From NCBI GenBank assembly GCA_900542575.1, contig UQOE01000028.1:1-23909 (forward strand): a stretch of DNA of 23,909 nt, in the 5' to 3' direction. The translations under genes and the position numbers were made by a program. Of the stretch, positions 8,439 through 15,579 are shown piece after piece. Each line of letters opens with the position of its first letter. Within the stretch, counting starts at the first letter, position 1. The stretch comes from an uncultured Oscillospiraceae bacterium. GTDB taxonomy: Bacteria; Bacillota; Clostridia; Oscillospirales; Acutalibacteraceae. The notes beneath the pieces were generated by a model. That model saw only the letters and a list, made by a program, of their open reading frames with translations. It did no database searches and had not been told where the DNA came from.

Positions 8439-9383
8439 ATGGATAATTTGATTTTTAGTTTAAATGCAACCGTACCTATCTTTTTATTAATGGTGCTCGG
8501 GTATGTTTTAAATCGCATCGGGTGGTTTGACGACGATCTGGCTGAGAAGGTAAACAAATTTGTGTTTCGCATTCCGCTTCCGGTCATGCTGTTTATCCAG
8601 CTGGCAACAATTGATATCCGAAAGGCCTGGGATACGAAGTTTGTGCTGTTCTGTTTCGGCATCACCTGCCTCAGTATTCTGCTCGCCTGGCTGCTCTCTT
8701 TTGCACTGAAGAAGAGAGAACTCCGGGGCGAATTTGTTCAGGCGGCATACCGCAGCAGCGCTGCTATTTTGGGCGTCGCCTTTATTACGAATATCTACGG
8801 CTCTTCTGCCATGGCGCCGCTTATGATCATCGGCGCAGTACCGCTCTACAATATTATGGCGGTTGTTGTGCTCGAGCTCAGCAGTCCTTCGGCAAAAGGG
8901 CTGAATCGCGCGGTGATGAAAAAGACCATCCGCGGCGTGCTGACAAACCCGATTTTGATCGGCATTGTCATCGGGCTTCTCTGGTCTCTTCTGCGCATTC
9001 CGCTTCCGAAGATTCTGAACCGAATGCTGACAGATGTGGGAAATCTGGCTACGCCCCTTGGCCTGATGGCCATGGGTGCGGTATTTGACTGGAAGAAGGC
9101 GAGGGGAGAGCTGCGGCCTGCTCTCGGGGCCTCCCTGATGAAGCTGTTTGGATTCGCCGCATTATTTCTCCCGCTGGCCATACTCTGCGGGTTTCGAACC
9201 GAGAAGCTGGTCGCCATCCTTGTTATGCTCGGCTCGGCCACAACGGTATCCAGCTATGTAATGGCGAGAAATATGAATCACGAAGGGGTTCTGACCTCCA
9301 GTACGGTTATGCTGACGACGCTGCTGAGCTCATTCAGTCTGACCTTTTGGCTCTGGCTGCTGAAGACGCTGTCTTATCTTTAA
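8439..9383 (+). CDS. AEC-family transporter (auxin efflux carrier-like permease)
   Basis: 314 residues of strongly hydrophobic sequence predicted to form about ten transmembrane helices in two halves, with a charged central loop (near KGLNRAVMKKTIRG). The start MDNLIFSLNATVPIFLLMVLGYVL and the C-terminal SATTVSSYVMARNM are typical of AEC family members, which export or import small organic anions such as malate or malonate; the substrate cannot be read from sequence. There is no ribosome binding site before ATG 8439, and the extended -10 box ends seven bases upstream, so a leaderless mRNA is likely. Next ATG 8490 also lacks a ribosome binding site and would remove conserved N-terminal residues. 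The gene stands alone and shares a bidirectional terminator with the convergent epimerase gene. Confidence 0.92.
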   Translation: MDNLIFSLNATVPIFLLMVLGYVLNRIGWFDDDLAEKVNKFVFRIPLPVMLFIQLATIDIRKAWDTKFVLFCFGITCLSILLAWLLSFALKKRELRGEFVQAAYRSSAAILGVAFITNIYGSSAMAPLMIIGAVPLYNIMAVVVLELSSPSAKGLNRAVMKKTIRGVLTNPILIGIVIGLLWSLLRIPLPKILNRMLTDVGNLATPLGLMAMGAVFDWKKARGELRPALGASLMKLFGFAALFLPLAILCGFRTEKLVAILVMLGSATTVSSYVMARNMNHEGVLTSSTVMLTTLLSSFSLTFWLWLLKTLSYL

Positions 9384-9386
9384 ACG

Positions 9387-9427
9387 AAAAATCCCTGCCT
9401 CTGCAGAATACAGAGACAGGGATTTTT
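9387..9427. terminator. bidirectional intrinsic terminator between convergent genes
   Basis: AAAAATCCCTG (9387-9397) pairs with CAGGGATTTTT (9417-9427), continued inward by CTCTG/CAGAG after one mismatch, loop CAGAATA. A runs on the left and T runs on the right give a U tract in either direction, so it serves the AEC gene (plus) and the epimerase gene (minus). Confidence 0.9.
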
Positions 9428-9437
9428 GTTTTAGAAG

Positions 9438-10967
9438 TTATTTCTTCTTGTACTCGTCGTAGTCGCGGTAGATGTCTTCCGTATAGACATTGTGTTCATT
9501 CTTGCCGTGGTCCGCATACCAGACCTGGGCAAAGAACGGGTTCTTTTTGGCGACTTCGTCGTAATTCCAGGGCATCGGCTCCTCAAACGGGGACCAGTGG
9601 CCGCCGCGGAGAACCAGGTTCGGGCTCATCTGGAATTCGTTGCCGTCGGCATCTTTCCAGGTGACCGGGGTGTACATGTCCACAATTTCAGTGGAGACCA
9701 GAGAACCTCCGCGGAACTCGGCCGCTTTCTGGAGATCGTCAACGGTCAGCTCATCAAAGGGCTTGCTCTCATCGTAGCCGTGGTCCAGATAGGTGACTTT
9801 CTTAGAGGGAACTTTGATTTCCGTATCTTTCCAGGAGCTCGGAATCTTTTTCCAGTGTTCCATGCCGCAGGACTCGGTATCACCGAAATAGGCGGTCATG
9901 CGCTCGGTATTGTTGGTACGGATCCATGTGCGGGTACCGAACCGTTTATCCAGGGCAAGCATGCCGAGGCCGGTGCGCGCCAGCTGGGAGATGCCGGGGA
10001 CGCGTACGAAGCAGGAGAGATGATAGAACCACTCGACCTCTTTGGCCATGTTCTTGAAGTACTCGTCGATTGGAACATTGTGGCGGAAATGGAGATAGTT
10101 CTCCAGGACGTCGCCGTCGGCATACCACTGGCCGTGGAAGTTGCGGTCGATAAACCAGTTCGGTTTGAATACGAGTTTGGAGGCGTCGTGACCCATTCCG
10201 ATGGCGTTGAGCAGTTTATCCTCAAACTGGTAGAGAGTAATCTGATATTCTGGGCCGGAGCCGATGTTGTAGAAACGGCGGTAGAACTCGTCCGGGAGAT
10301 CGTCCGTGCAGATGTTTGCCATGAGAGTGGCAGAGTCCTCTACGGTGGCCCACTCCAAAACCTCGTTCAGCGGAACATGGAACATGATGGGGTCCATATT
10401 TTTCAAAATGGCCGGGTACAGAATTCCGGACTGGCGAAGAGAGACCCACTTTTTGAGACCGGATTCGGCGAAGACGCGCTCTGCGCGGACTTTACTGATG
10501 GCATAGTGGTCATAAATAGAGATTTTGATGGGGTCTCCGCAGCGGCCCCAGTGGATGGGAGCCGGACGGTTGCCGGTCTCGGCGACGGTGCCGATATATA
10601 CGACAACAATATCGTCTTTGTTAGGCTGCGCTTTGACCGCTTTCACGATATTTTCTGCAGCGGCTACATTGGTCTTCAGGGTCCGCTTCGGATAATAGTC
10701 GGCAGCGGGAGAGACCATGCCGCCGATGTGGAGGACATAGTCCGCACCGGTGACGCCTCGAAGAATGCTGTCGTAGTCGTTGAGGTCGCCCCAGATGATG
10801 GTGACGCGCGGGTCGCCCAGGCATTTGGCAAACATTTTACGGTTCTTTTCGCTGTCGCGAAGGAGAACGCGGATATCAAGATCCGGACGTTTGTCATAGA
10901 TTTCGTTGAAACTGGCCCAGCCCATATGGCCGGATGCACCGGTCATAAATACAGTTTTATTTGCCAT
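9438..10967 (-). CDS. NAD-dependent epimerase/dehydratase with C-terminal extension
   Basis: 509 residues; typical extended-SDR sugar epimerases are about 310-350. Residues 1 to about 325 are the extended SDR: NAD-binding TGASGHMG (Gly10, Gly13, Gly16), DLNDYDS after the second strand, and the catalytic pair Tyr155/Lys159 in YAISK, with Thr127 in the usual Ser/Thr position (YIGTVAE). Substrate is probably a nucleotide sugar or related carbonyl compound, not determinable here. Residues about 330-509 are a Trp/Asp/Glu-rich region that I do not recognise, containing FRGGSLVSTE and LRGGHWSPFE, two similar short blocks. AAGGAGG sits 12 bases before ATG 10967. A good promoter precedes it and the gene is monocistronic. 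Family call firm, substrate and extension unknown. Confidence 0.88.
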   Translation of the reverse strand: MANKTVFMTGASGHMGWASFNEIYDKRPDLDIRVLLRDSEKNRKMFAKCLGDPRVTIIWGDLNDYDSILRGVTGADYVLHIGGMVSPAADYYPKRTLKTNVAAAENIVKAVKAQPNKDDIVVVYIGTVAETGNRPAPIHWGRCGDPIKISIYDHYAISKVRAERVFAESGLKKWVSLRQSGILYPAILKNMDPIMFHVPLNEVLEWATVEDSATLMANICTDDLPDEFYRRFYNIGSGPEYQITLYQFEDKLLNAIGMGHDASKLVFKPNWFIDRNFHGQWYADGDVLENYLHFRHNVPIDEYFKNMAKEVEWFYHLSCFVRVPGISQLARTGLGMLALDKRFGTRTWIRTNNTERMTAYFGDTESCGMEHWKKIPSSWKDTEIKVPSKKVTYLDHGYDESKPFDELTVDDLQKAAEFRGGSLVSTEIVDMYTPVTWKDADGNEFQMSPNLVLRGGHWSPFEEPMPWNYDEVAKKNPFFAQVWYADHGKNEHNVYTEDIYRDYDEYKKK

Positions 10968-11016
10968 AGATTTGAAATACCTCCTTTAGATTGTGAAGTA
11001 ATTGTTTATCAAGTCC

Positions 11017-11045
11017 AGTATACGGGACATTTGCTAAAACTTCAA
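11017..11045 (-). promoter_or_regulatory. sigma-A type promoter for epimerase gene
   Basis: Minus strand: -35 TTGAAG (11045-11040), 17-base spacer, -10 TATACT (11022-11017). About 16 bases upstream of the -35 lies the dyad TTTGTT-N10-AACAAA (11061-11082), which could be a regulator site. Confidence 0.75.
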
Positions 11046-11060
11046 CAAAAAGGCGAGACG

Positions 11061-11082
11061 TTTGTTCAAATAACACAACAAA
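11061..11082. promoter_or_regulatory. possible operator dyad upstream of epimerase promoter
   Basis: Perfect inverted repeat of 6-base arms, TTTGTT and AACAAA, with a 10-base spacer. It is centred about 27 bases upstream of the epimerase -35 box, a position suited to an activator. The arms are short and AT-rich, so chance is not excluded. Confidence 0.25.
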
Positions 11083-11098
11083 TGTGCCAATTGATGCC

Positions 11099-11131
11099 AA
11101 AAAAATTGTCCGCAGGGCAAGACCTGCGGAC
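11099..11131 (-). terminator. intrinsic terminator of coiled-coil/membrane gene
   Basis: Minus strand: perfect 9-bp stem GTCCGCAGG/CCTGCGGAC (arms 11108-11116 and 11123-11131), six-base loop, then AATTTTTTT. It lies 19 bases beyond the stop codon of the gene at 11151-12176. Confidence 0.9.
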
Positions 11132-11150
11132 ACTAATGTTGGACGATTGT

Positions 11151-12176
11151 TTATTCCTTCTTAGAATCTTCACTCTGAAAAAGGCTTGCAGCAGCTTCTG
11201 CAGCCTCATTTTCTTCCCGAACTTTCTTAGCACTCGGAATCAGTGCGATCAGAAGGACAAGCAGGGCGAGAATGACAAAAAGAATTAAGAAATAAGTGAT
11301 GGCGTTGCTGACTGCCCAGGTGACGAAGTTGCCAATTCCTGCAATTCGGTATTTGGCGGTGCCGAGATATTGCTGTTGGCTGATGACTGCGTCAGGACCA
11401 TGGTCCATGGTCAACTCATAACTGGTGCGGCCGTTGGAGATGACCGCCCGCTGAATGGTGCCGAGGGTTCGAATTCCTCCCGCATTTGCAAGGACGATTT
11501 TCCCGGGAGTCAGCTCATCGGCTTGTTCGTATTTGACAAGAACAACGGTTCCTTTGTTTGCAACGGAAGCGAGGTTATTATTGGTAATACAATAGCCACG
11601 CACGCCGAAGCACGAGGTCTGAGGATTGCTGTTGTGTCCGACTATTCCGGAAGCGGCACTGATGATGGCGACCAGAATAAAAATGACGAGGAAGAAGATC
11701 AGAAAACCGCGGAGGACACGATGCGTTTTTTTCGGCGCCTCTGCAGAAGCTTCTGTGTCGTCCGGCTGATCGTCAAAGAAAACGGCACCTTCCTGGGACG
11801 CACTTGCCGAAGTCTCCTGCTGCGGTTTCACTTCTTCGGGAGAAGGGGTGTTGAAGTAACCGCTGGGTTCATGGGAACGGGGCTTTGCAGAATCTGCTGA
11901 TTCCGAAGAGCTTCCTGACAGCTGGCTCCGAAGGTCCCTGATTTCCTGACGGTACTTGGCATTCTGTCTTTTCAGGGCCGGGACGTCCTCGTCCAGAACG
12001 CCGGAGTCCTGAATTTTTTTCAGCTGCTTGGCAAAGTGTACACAGTCGTGGTACAGTTTTTGATTCTTCTCTGATATTTCGCGAAACTGCTCCTGGAGTT
12101 TCTCAAAATATGCGTCGACTTCTTTGCGGTTATAGCCATTTCCGTCGGCGGAAAAATTCATTTTTGGTTCTTCCAT
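11151..12176 (-). CDS. DivIVA-like coiled coil fused to membrane-anchored signal-peptidase-like domain lacking catalytic residues
   Basis: 341 residues. Residues 6-86: DivIVA-like start (MNFSADGNGYNRKEVDAYFE) and a coiled coil. Residues 87-153: low-complexity Ser/Pro/Glu linker. TM helix 1: about 155-177. Residues 188-290: an extracytoplasmic region resembling SipW-type (S26B) signal peptidases, with the pattern of the serine block (NLASVANKGTVVLV), a P-G-K-I-V strand, a TIQRAV block and a DHGPD ... GTAKYRIAGIG block. TM helix 2: about 293-314, then a cytosolic acidic tail. At the position of the catalytic Ser there is Asn201, and at the Lys/His position Gln242, so peptidase activity is unlikely. 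Start chosen for CGGAGGATC eight bases before ATG 12176; a longer reading frame starts upstream of the predicted transcription start. The peptidase-like assignment is by eye and is inference. Confidence 0.75.
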   Translation of the reverse strand: MEEPKMNFSADGNGYNRKEVDAYFEKLQEQFREISEKNQKLYHDCVHFAKQLKKIQDSGVLDEDVPALKRQNAKYRQEIRDLRSQLSGSSSESADSAKPRSHEPSGYFNTPSPEEVKPQQETSASASQEGAVFFDDQPDDTEASAEAPKKTHRVLRGFLIFFLVIFILVAIISAASGIVGHNSNPQTSCFGVRGYCITNNNLASVANKGTVVLVKYEQADELTPGKIVLANAGGIRTLGTIQRAVISNGRTSYELTMDHGPDAVISQQQYLGTAKYRIAGIGNFVTWAVSNAITYFLILFVILALLVLLIALIPSAKKVREENEAAEAAASLFQSEDSKKE

Positions 12177-12213
12177 GTTGGATCCTCCGAAAGACAAATA
12201 ATACTTAACAACC

Positions 12214-12222
12214 ATTATATCA
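12214..12222 (-). promoter_or_regulatory. extended -10 promoter of coiled-coil/membrane gene
   Basis: Minus strand TGA-TATAAT (12222-12214), a perfect extended -10 box; the -35 region (TAGGAC, 17 bases upstream) is poor. The start point near 12207 leaves about 30 bases of leader before ATG 12176. Confidence 0.65.
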
Positions 12223-12299
12223 GATATCCGGGAAAAGTCCTATGTCGGATTTCGTGAATCTGTTTTTGCAAAAAATATTTCATGAGAGGGCATCGTTCA

Positions 12300-12328
12300 T
12301 TGATCCATTTTTCAAAAAGTAGTAAAAT
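12300..12328 (+). promoter_or_regulatory. sigma-A type promoter for the long operon
   Basis: -35 TTGATC (12300-12305), 17-base spacer, -10 TAAAAT (12323-12328). It precedes the TTG-start membrane gene and is the only good promoter seen before the eight-gene run ending at 19673. It is divergent from the promoter at 12214-12222. Confidence 0.6.
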
Positions 12329-12365
12329 TAAAGAGTATATCAAACCAGCCTGCAGGAGGTACGCT

Positions 12366-12902
12366 TTGAAGACAACATCTCTGACTGCACTAGGCGGCAT
12401 TGTGACGGCGCTCTCGGTTTTTATCATGTTCCTGGCCGGCGTCATTCCCAATATGACCTATGTCATTCCGGGCATTTGCGGAGTGCTTCTGATTCCCACG
12501 GTACGGGAAGCGGATCTCAAATGGTCGGTATTTATCTATACTGCGGTCTCTCTCCTGAGCATCTTTATTGTTGCAGACAAAGAGGCTGTCGTCATGTATA
12601 TCTTTTTCTTCGGCTATTATACCATTGTGAAAAATATCTACGACCGCCGTATTCCGCAGCCGCTTCGAATCCTGGTAAAATTAATTACGTTCAACGCGGC
12701 CATTATTCTCGGCTATCTGCTGCTTATCTATGTCTTTCTGATTCCCATTGAGGGAATGGACCGCTGGGGAAAATGGACCATCTATATCCTGCTTGGAATC
12801 GGCAATGTCGTCTTTCTGCTGTATGACTGGTTGCTCAATCGCCTCAACGCGCTGTATGACCGAAAGCTGCACCGCCGGCTCCGTGGAGTTTTCCGCTCCT
12901 GA
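12366..12902 (+). CDS. multi-pass membrane protein, resembles ECF-type/DUF2232-like proteins
   Basis: 178 residues with about five transmembrane segments and a short basic C-terminus (YDRKLHRRLRGVF). Start is TTG 12366 (KTTSLTALGGIVTALSVFIMFL follows), six bases after GCAGGAGGT; the upstream ATG at 12282 lies before the predicted promoter's start point and would add a non-hydrophobic extension. The opening TALGGIVTALSVFIMFL resembles substrate-binding (S) components of energy-coupling-factor transporters and related conserved clostridial membrane proteins, but no substrate motif is visible, so the function is open. First gene of the long operon; the next membrane gene starts 24 bases downstream. 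Confidence 0.75.
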   Translation: MKTTSLTALGGIVTALSVFIMFLAGVIPNMTYVIPGICGVLLIPTVREADLKWSVFIYTAVSLLSIFIVADKEAVVMYIFFFGYYTIVKNIYDRRIPQPLRILVKLITFNAAIILGYLLLIYVFLIPIEGMDRWGKWTIYILLGIGNVVFLLYDWLLNRLNALYDRKLHRRLRGVFRS

Positions 12903-12926
12903 CCGGTGTAAGAAAGGAGTGCCCAA

Positions 12927-13421
12927 ATGAAAAAAGATACCATTCGCAACCACTTTGTCATGGCGGCAATCCAGTTTATCGTACTGCTTATCGGCCTGCC
13001 GCTCATCGGAGTGCATCATTGGTTTTGGATTGCCCTTGGCATTGGCGTTACAGCTCTTATTCCGACGCTTGGCGTCTCCGCATCTATGATTATCTGGATT
13101 TTCTGTGTTATGAATGTCACCCAAAATCTCAGACAGTCCTATTGGCTGATGCTGCTCTACATCATCCTGATGATTATGGAACAGCTTCTCATTCCGGTCT
13201 TTCCCCGCAAGTGGGACACATTCGGTGCCGAGCCGGTAGAAATGGTGCTGGCGGCGACGGCAGGCTATCTGATTACTGTCATGCATCCAGTGGGAATTTT
13301 GATCGGGCCCATTGTCTACTTACTTGGGAAAAAGCTTCTGTTTACCTTCTTTGAACCGCGGAGCTCCCATTTCAAAAAGGGCGGCTATTTTAATACAGGA
13401 TTTCGTTCCGTCGGACGATAA
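12927..13421 (+). CDS. short AI-2E-transporter-like membrane protein (C-terminal half only)
   Basis: 164 residues with about four hydrophobic segments. The order LIPTLGVSASMIIW, a long helical hairpin, EQLLIPVFPRKWDTFG, then HPVGILIGPIVYLLGKKL matches by eye the conserved C-terminal part of AI-2E family proteins (P-x-L-G-x ... Q-x-x-x-x-P ... H-P ... G-x-x-x-G-P). The normal family length is about 330-380, so the N-terminal half and its helices are absent. AAAGGAG lies before ATG 12927, so it is translated as a separate small protein rather than being a visible fragment of a broken gene. It sits between another membrane gene and the RpiR regulator in the operon. Function unknown. Confidence 0.7.
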   Translation: MKKDTIRNHFVMAAIQFIVLLIGLPLIGVHHWFWIALGIGVTALIPTLGVSASMIIWIFCVMNVTQNLRQSYWLMLLYIILMIMEQLLIPVFPRKWDTFGAEPVEMVLAATAGYLITVMHPVGILIGPIVYLLGKKLLFTFFEPRSSHFKKGGYFNTGFRSVGR

Positions 13422-13454
13422 CGGCGGAACGCAGAAAGAGAGGAGAACCTATCT

Positions 13455-14339
13455 ATGACCGGTTCGGTTCTGTCCACAATTGAAGAACAGTATCCGCAGC
13501 TCTCCAAGAGCCATAAAAAAATTGCCGACTATATTTTGGAAAACTATGAAAAAGCGGCATTTTATACAGCTGCCCGACTTGGACAGGAGACCGGAATCAG
13601 CGTCTCCACAGTTGTGCGGTTTGCCACGCACCTCGGCTATGATGGATACCCGGAATTCCAGCGTGCGCTCCAGGAGACGATAAAGCGCAAACTGACATCG
13701 ACCCAGCGCATGGAAGTGGCCGGGGAGGAGATGACCAACGGAGAGCTGCTGGACTCCATCATGCGGCGCGACATGGAGATGATTAAGGAGACCCAGCACA
13801 TCGTCTCCCGCACCGACTTTGAACAGTCCGCGCAGGCCATCAATCAGGCCAAACATATCTATATCATCGGCGTTCGAAGTGCAGCCTCGCTGGCCAGCTT
13901 TATGTATTTTTATTTCCGGCAGGTCTATTCGGAAGTCCGGCTGATTACCACCAACAGCTCCAGTGAAATGTTTGAGGAACTGTTCCGGATCGGCCCGGAG
14001 GATGTCTGTCTGGTGGCCACTTTCCCTCGCTACTCTAACTCGGTTTACAAGATGTCTCTGTATGCCCATGAAAAGGGTGCTACGCTCATCGCCATTACCG
14101 ACAATACCAATGCACCCATTGCCTCCATCGCGGACCATCTCCTGATTGCCAAAAGCACGATGGCCTCTTATATCGATTCACTGGTTGCACCGCTCAGTCT
14201 CATTAACGCTTTGATTCTTGCGGCTTCCGGCGGACGGACCGATGCCGCACGGGCCAACTTCAGTGAACTGGAACGGGTATGGCAGAAATACAAAGTCTAC
14301 GAGACGGAAGAGATGCAGCAGGAGGATCAAAATGGCTGA
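13455..14339 (+). CDS. MurR/RpiR-family transcriptional regulator
   Basis: 294 residues. The N-terminal helix-turn-helix domain (about 1-78) reads LSKSHKKIADYILEN ... TAARLGQETGISVSTVVRFATHLGYDGYPEFQ, the standard RpiR pattern. The C-terminal SIS (sugar isomerase) domain (about 120-270) includes IYIIGVRSAASLASF, TTNSSSEMFEEL, and ATFPRYSNSVYKMSLYAHEKGATLIAITD, the usual sugar-phosphate binding region. RpiR regulators bind DNA under control of phosphosugars; here no sugar catabolic gene is adjacent, so the ligand is unknown. GAGAGGAGA precedes ATG 13455. The end overlaps the next gene by eight bases, so the regulator is translationally tied to the flavoprotein. Confidence 0.92.
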   Translation: MTGSVLSTIEEQYPQLSKSHKKIADYILENYEKAAFYTAARLGQETGISVSTVVRFATHLGYDGYPEFQRALQETIKRKLTSTQRMEVAGEEMTNGELLDSIMRRDMEMIKETQHIVSRTDFEQSAQAINQAKHIYIIGVRSAASLASFMYFYFRQVYSEVRLITTNSSSEMFEELFRIGPEDVCLVATFPRYSNSVYKMSLYAHEKGATLIAITDNTNAPIASIADHLLIAKSTMASYIDSLVAPLSLINALILAASGGRTDAARANFSELERVWQKYKVYETEEMQQEDQNG

Positions 14340-15570
14340 TTCGGTTCTTGTCATCGGCGGCGGAGCCGCCGGATGCCGGGCCGCCTGTGCAGCGGCTGAG
14401 CTCGGTGCCGAGGTAACGCTGCTGGAACGCAATGCCAAAATCGGCCGGAAAGTCATGATTACCGGAAAAGGCCGATGCAATGTTACGAATGCCCGGTATG
14501 ATCTTCAGGAAATCCTTTCCCACATTCCCACCAATCCAACCTTTCTATACAGCGCTCTGGCGGGATTCATGCCCCAGGACACCATGGATCTCTTTGAGTC
14601 CCTCGGCGTTCCGCTGAAAATTGAGCGCGGAAACCGCGTTTTCCCGGTCTCGGACAAGGCCGTCGATATCGTCGACGCCATGGAACGAGACCTGCGCCGC
14701 CATCACGTTCACCGCGTCCATGCCCGGGCTGCCCATTTGGTGGCGGAAGACGGACGCATCCGCGGTGCGGAGACCGAGCATGGAAACCTTCTTCCCGCAG
14801 ATGCCGTCATTCTTTCTACCGGAGGCGGATCCTATCCGCGCACCGGTTCCACTGGAGACGGCTACAGGATGGCACAGGAAATAGGGCATACGGTAACGCC
14901 ATTGAGCCCTTCCCTGGTTCCGATGATCTCTTCCGACCCCTGCTGTCGGGAACTAAACGGGCTGAATCTGCGAAATATTGCTATTCAGGTCTCGGAACCC
15001 GGCGTAGAGAGACCTGTTTATGAGGACTTTGGAGAACTGCAGTTTACGCCTTTTGGGGTCTCCGGGCCCACCATCCTGAGCGCCAGTTCTCACATCCGCA
15101 GGATTGCACATCCTCTGACGCTGACGATTGACCTGAAGCCGGCGCTCTCGGAGGAACAGCTGGATGCCCGCATTCAGCGGGATTTTCATGCCGATCTGAA
15201 CCGGGAATTTCGGTACTCTCTCGGGAAACTGCTGCCCCGAAAATTGATTCCGGTTATCATATCCCGTTCCGGCATAGACCCGGAAAAGCCGCTTCACCAG
15301 ATTACCAGAGAAGAGCGGGAGCACCTGCTCCAAAATTTAAAAGCTTTTTCGCTTCCTCTGACCGGGTTTCGCCCACTCTCCGAGGCAATTGTGACCTCCG
15401 GGGGAATCAGCGTCAAAGAAATTGACCCGCACAGCATGCAGTCGCGCCTGGTGGACGGCCTCTTTTTCGCCGGTGAAATCATCGATGTCGACGGGTACAC
15501 AGGAGGATATAATCTGCAGATCGCCTTTGCCACCGGAACGATGGCAGGACAGCACGCAGTCTATTTTTAG
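14332..15570 (+). CDS. BaiN/YhiN (HI0933)-type FAD-dependent oxidoreductase
   Basis: 412 residues, normal for this flavoprotein family. The N-terminal dinucleotide-binding motif is VLVIGGGAAGCRAACAAAE, followed by LLERNAKIGRKVMITGKGRCNVTN, the family signature. GGGSYPRTGSTGDGY and the C-terminal FAD contact GLFFAGEIIDVDGYTGGYNLQ (about 372-392) are also present. The biochemical role of the widespread members is poorly defined; the BaiN assignment in bile-acid bacteria should not be transferred. Start chosen at ATG 14332 with GGAGGAT six bases before it; it overlaps the regulator's end by eight bases. In many Clostridia this gene precedes cmk, as here. Confidence 0.92.
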   Translation: MADSVLVIGGGAAGCRAACAAAELGAEVTLLERNAKIGRKVMITGKGRCNVTNARYDLQEILSHIPTNPTFLYSALAGFMPQDTMDLFESLGVPLKIERGNRVFPVSDKAVDIVDAMERDLRRHHVHRVHARAAHLVAEDGRIRGAETEHGNLLPADAVILSTGGGSYPRTGSTGDGYRMAQEIGHTVTPLSPSLVPMISSDPCCRELNGLNLRNIAIQVSEPGVERPVYEDFGELQFTPFGVSGPTILSASSHIRRIAHPLTLTIDLKPALSEEQLDARIQRDFHADLNREFRYSLGKLLPRKLIPVIISRSGIDPEKPLHQITREEREHLLQNLKAFSLPLTGFRPLSEAIVTSGGISVKEIDPHSMQSRLVDGLFFAGEIIDVDGYTGGYNLQIAFATGTMAGQHAVYF

Positions 15571-15579
15571 GAGGATCGT

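Noticed and set aside
9492..11288. 598-codon plus-strand frame opposite the epimerase gene
   Set aside because: It spans the epimerase, its promoter and the neighbouring terminator; the SDR on the minus strand has clear family motifs and a good ribosome binding site.
12177..12215. Longer N-terminus (ATG 12215) for the coiled-coil/membrane protein
   Set aside because: It begins upstream of the predicted transcription start, covers the -10 box, and its first 13 residues do not fit a DivIVA start.
12282..12365. ATG 12282 as start of the first membrane gene
   Set aside because: It lies before the -35/-10 elements and lacks a ribosome binding site; TTG 12366 has GCAGGAGGT at good spacing.
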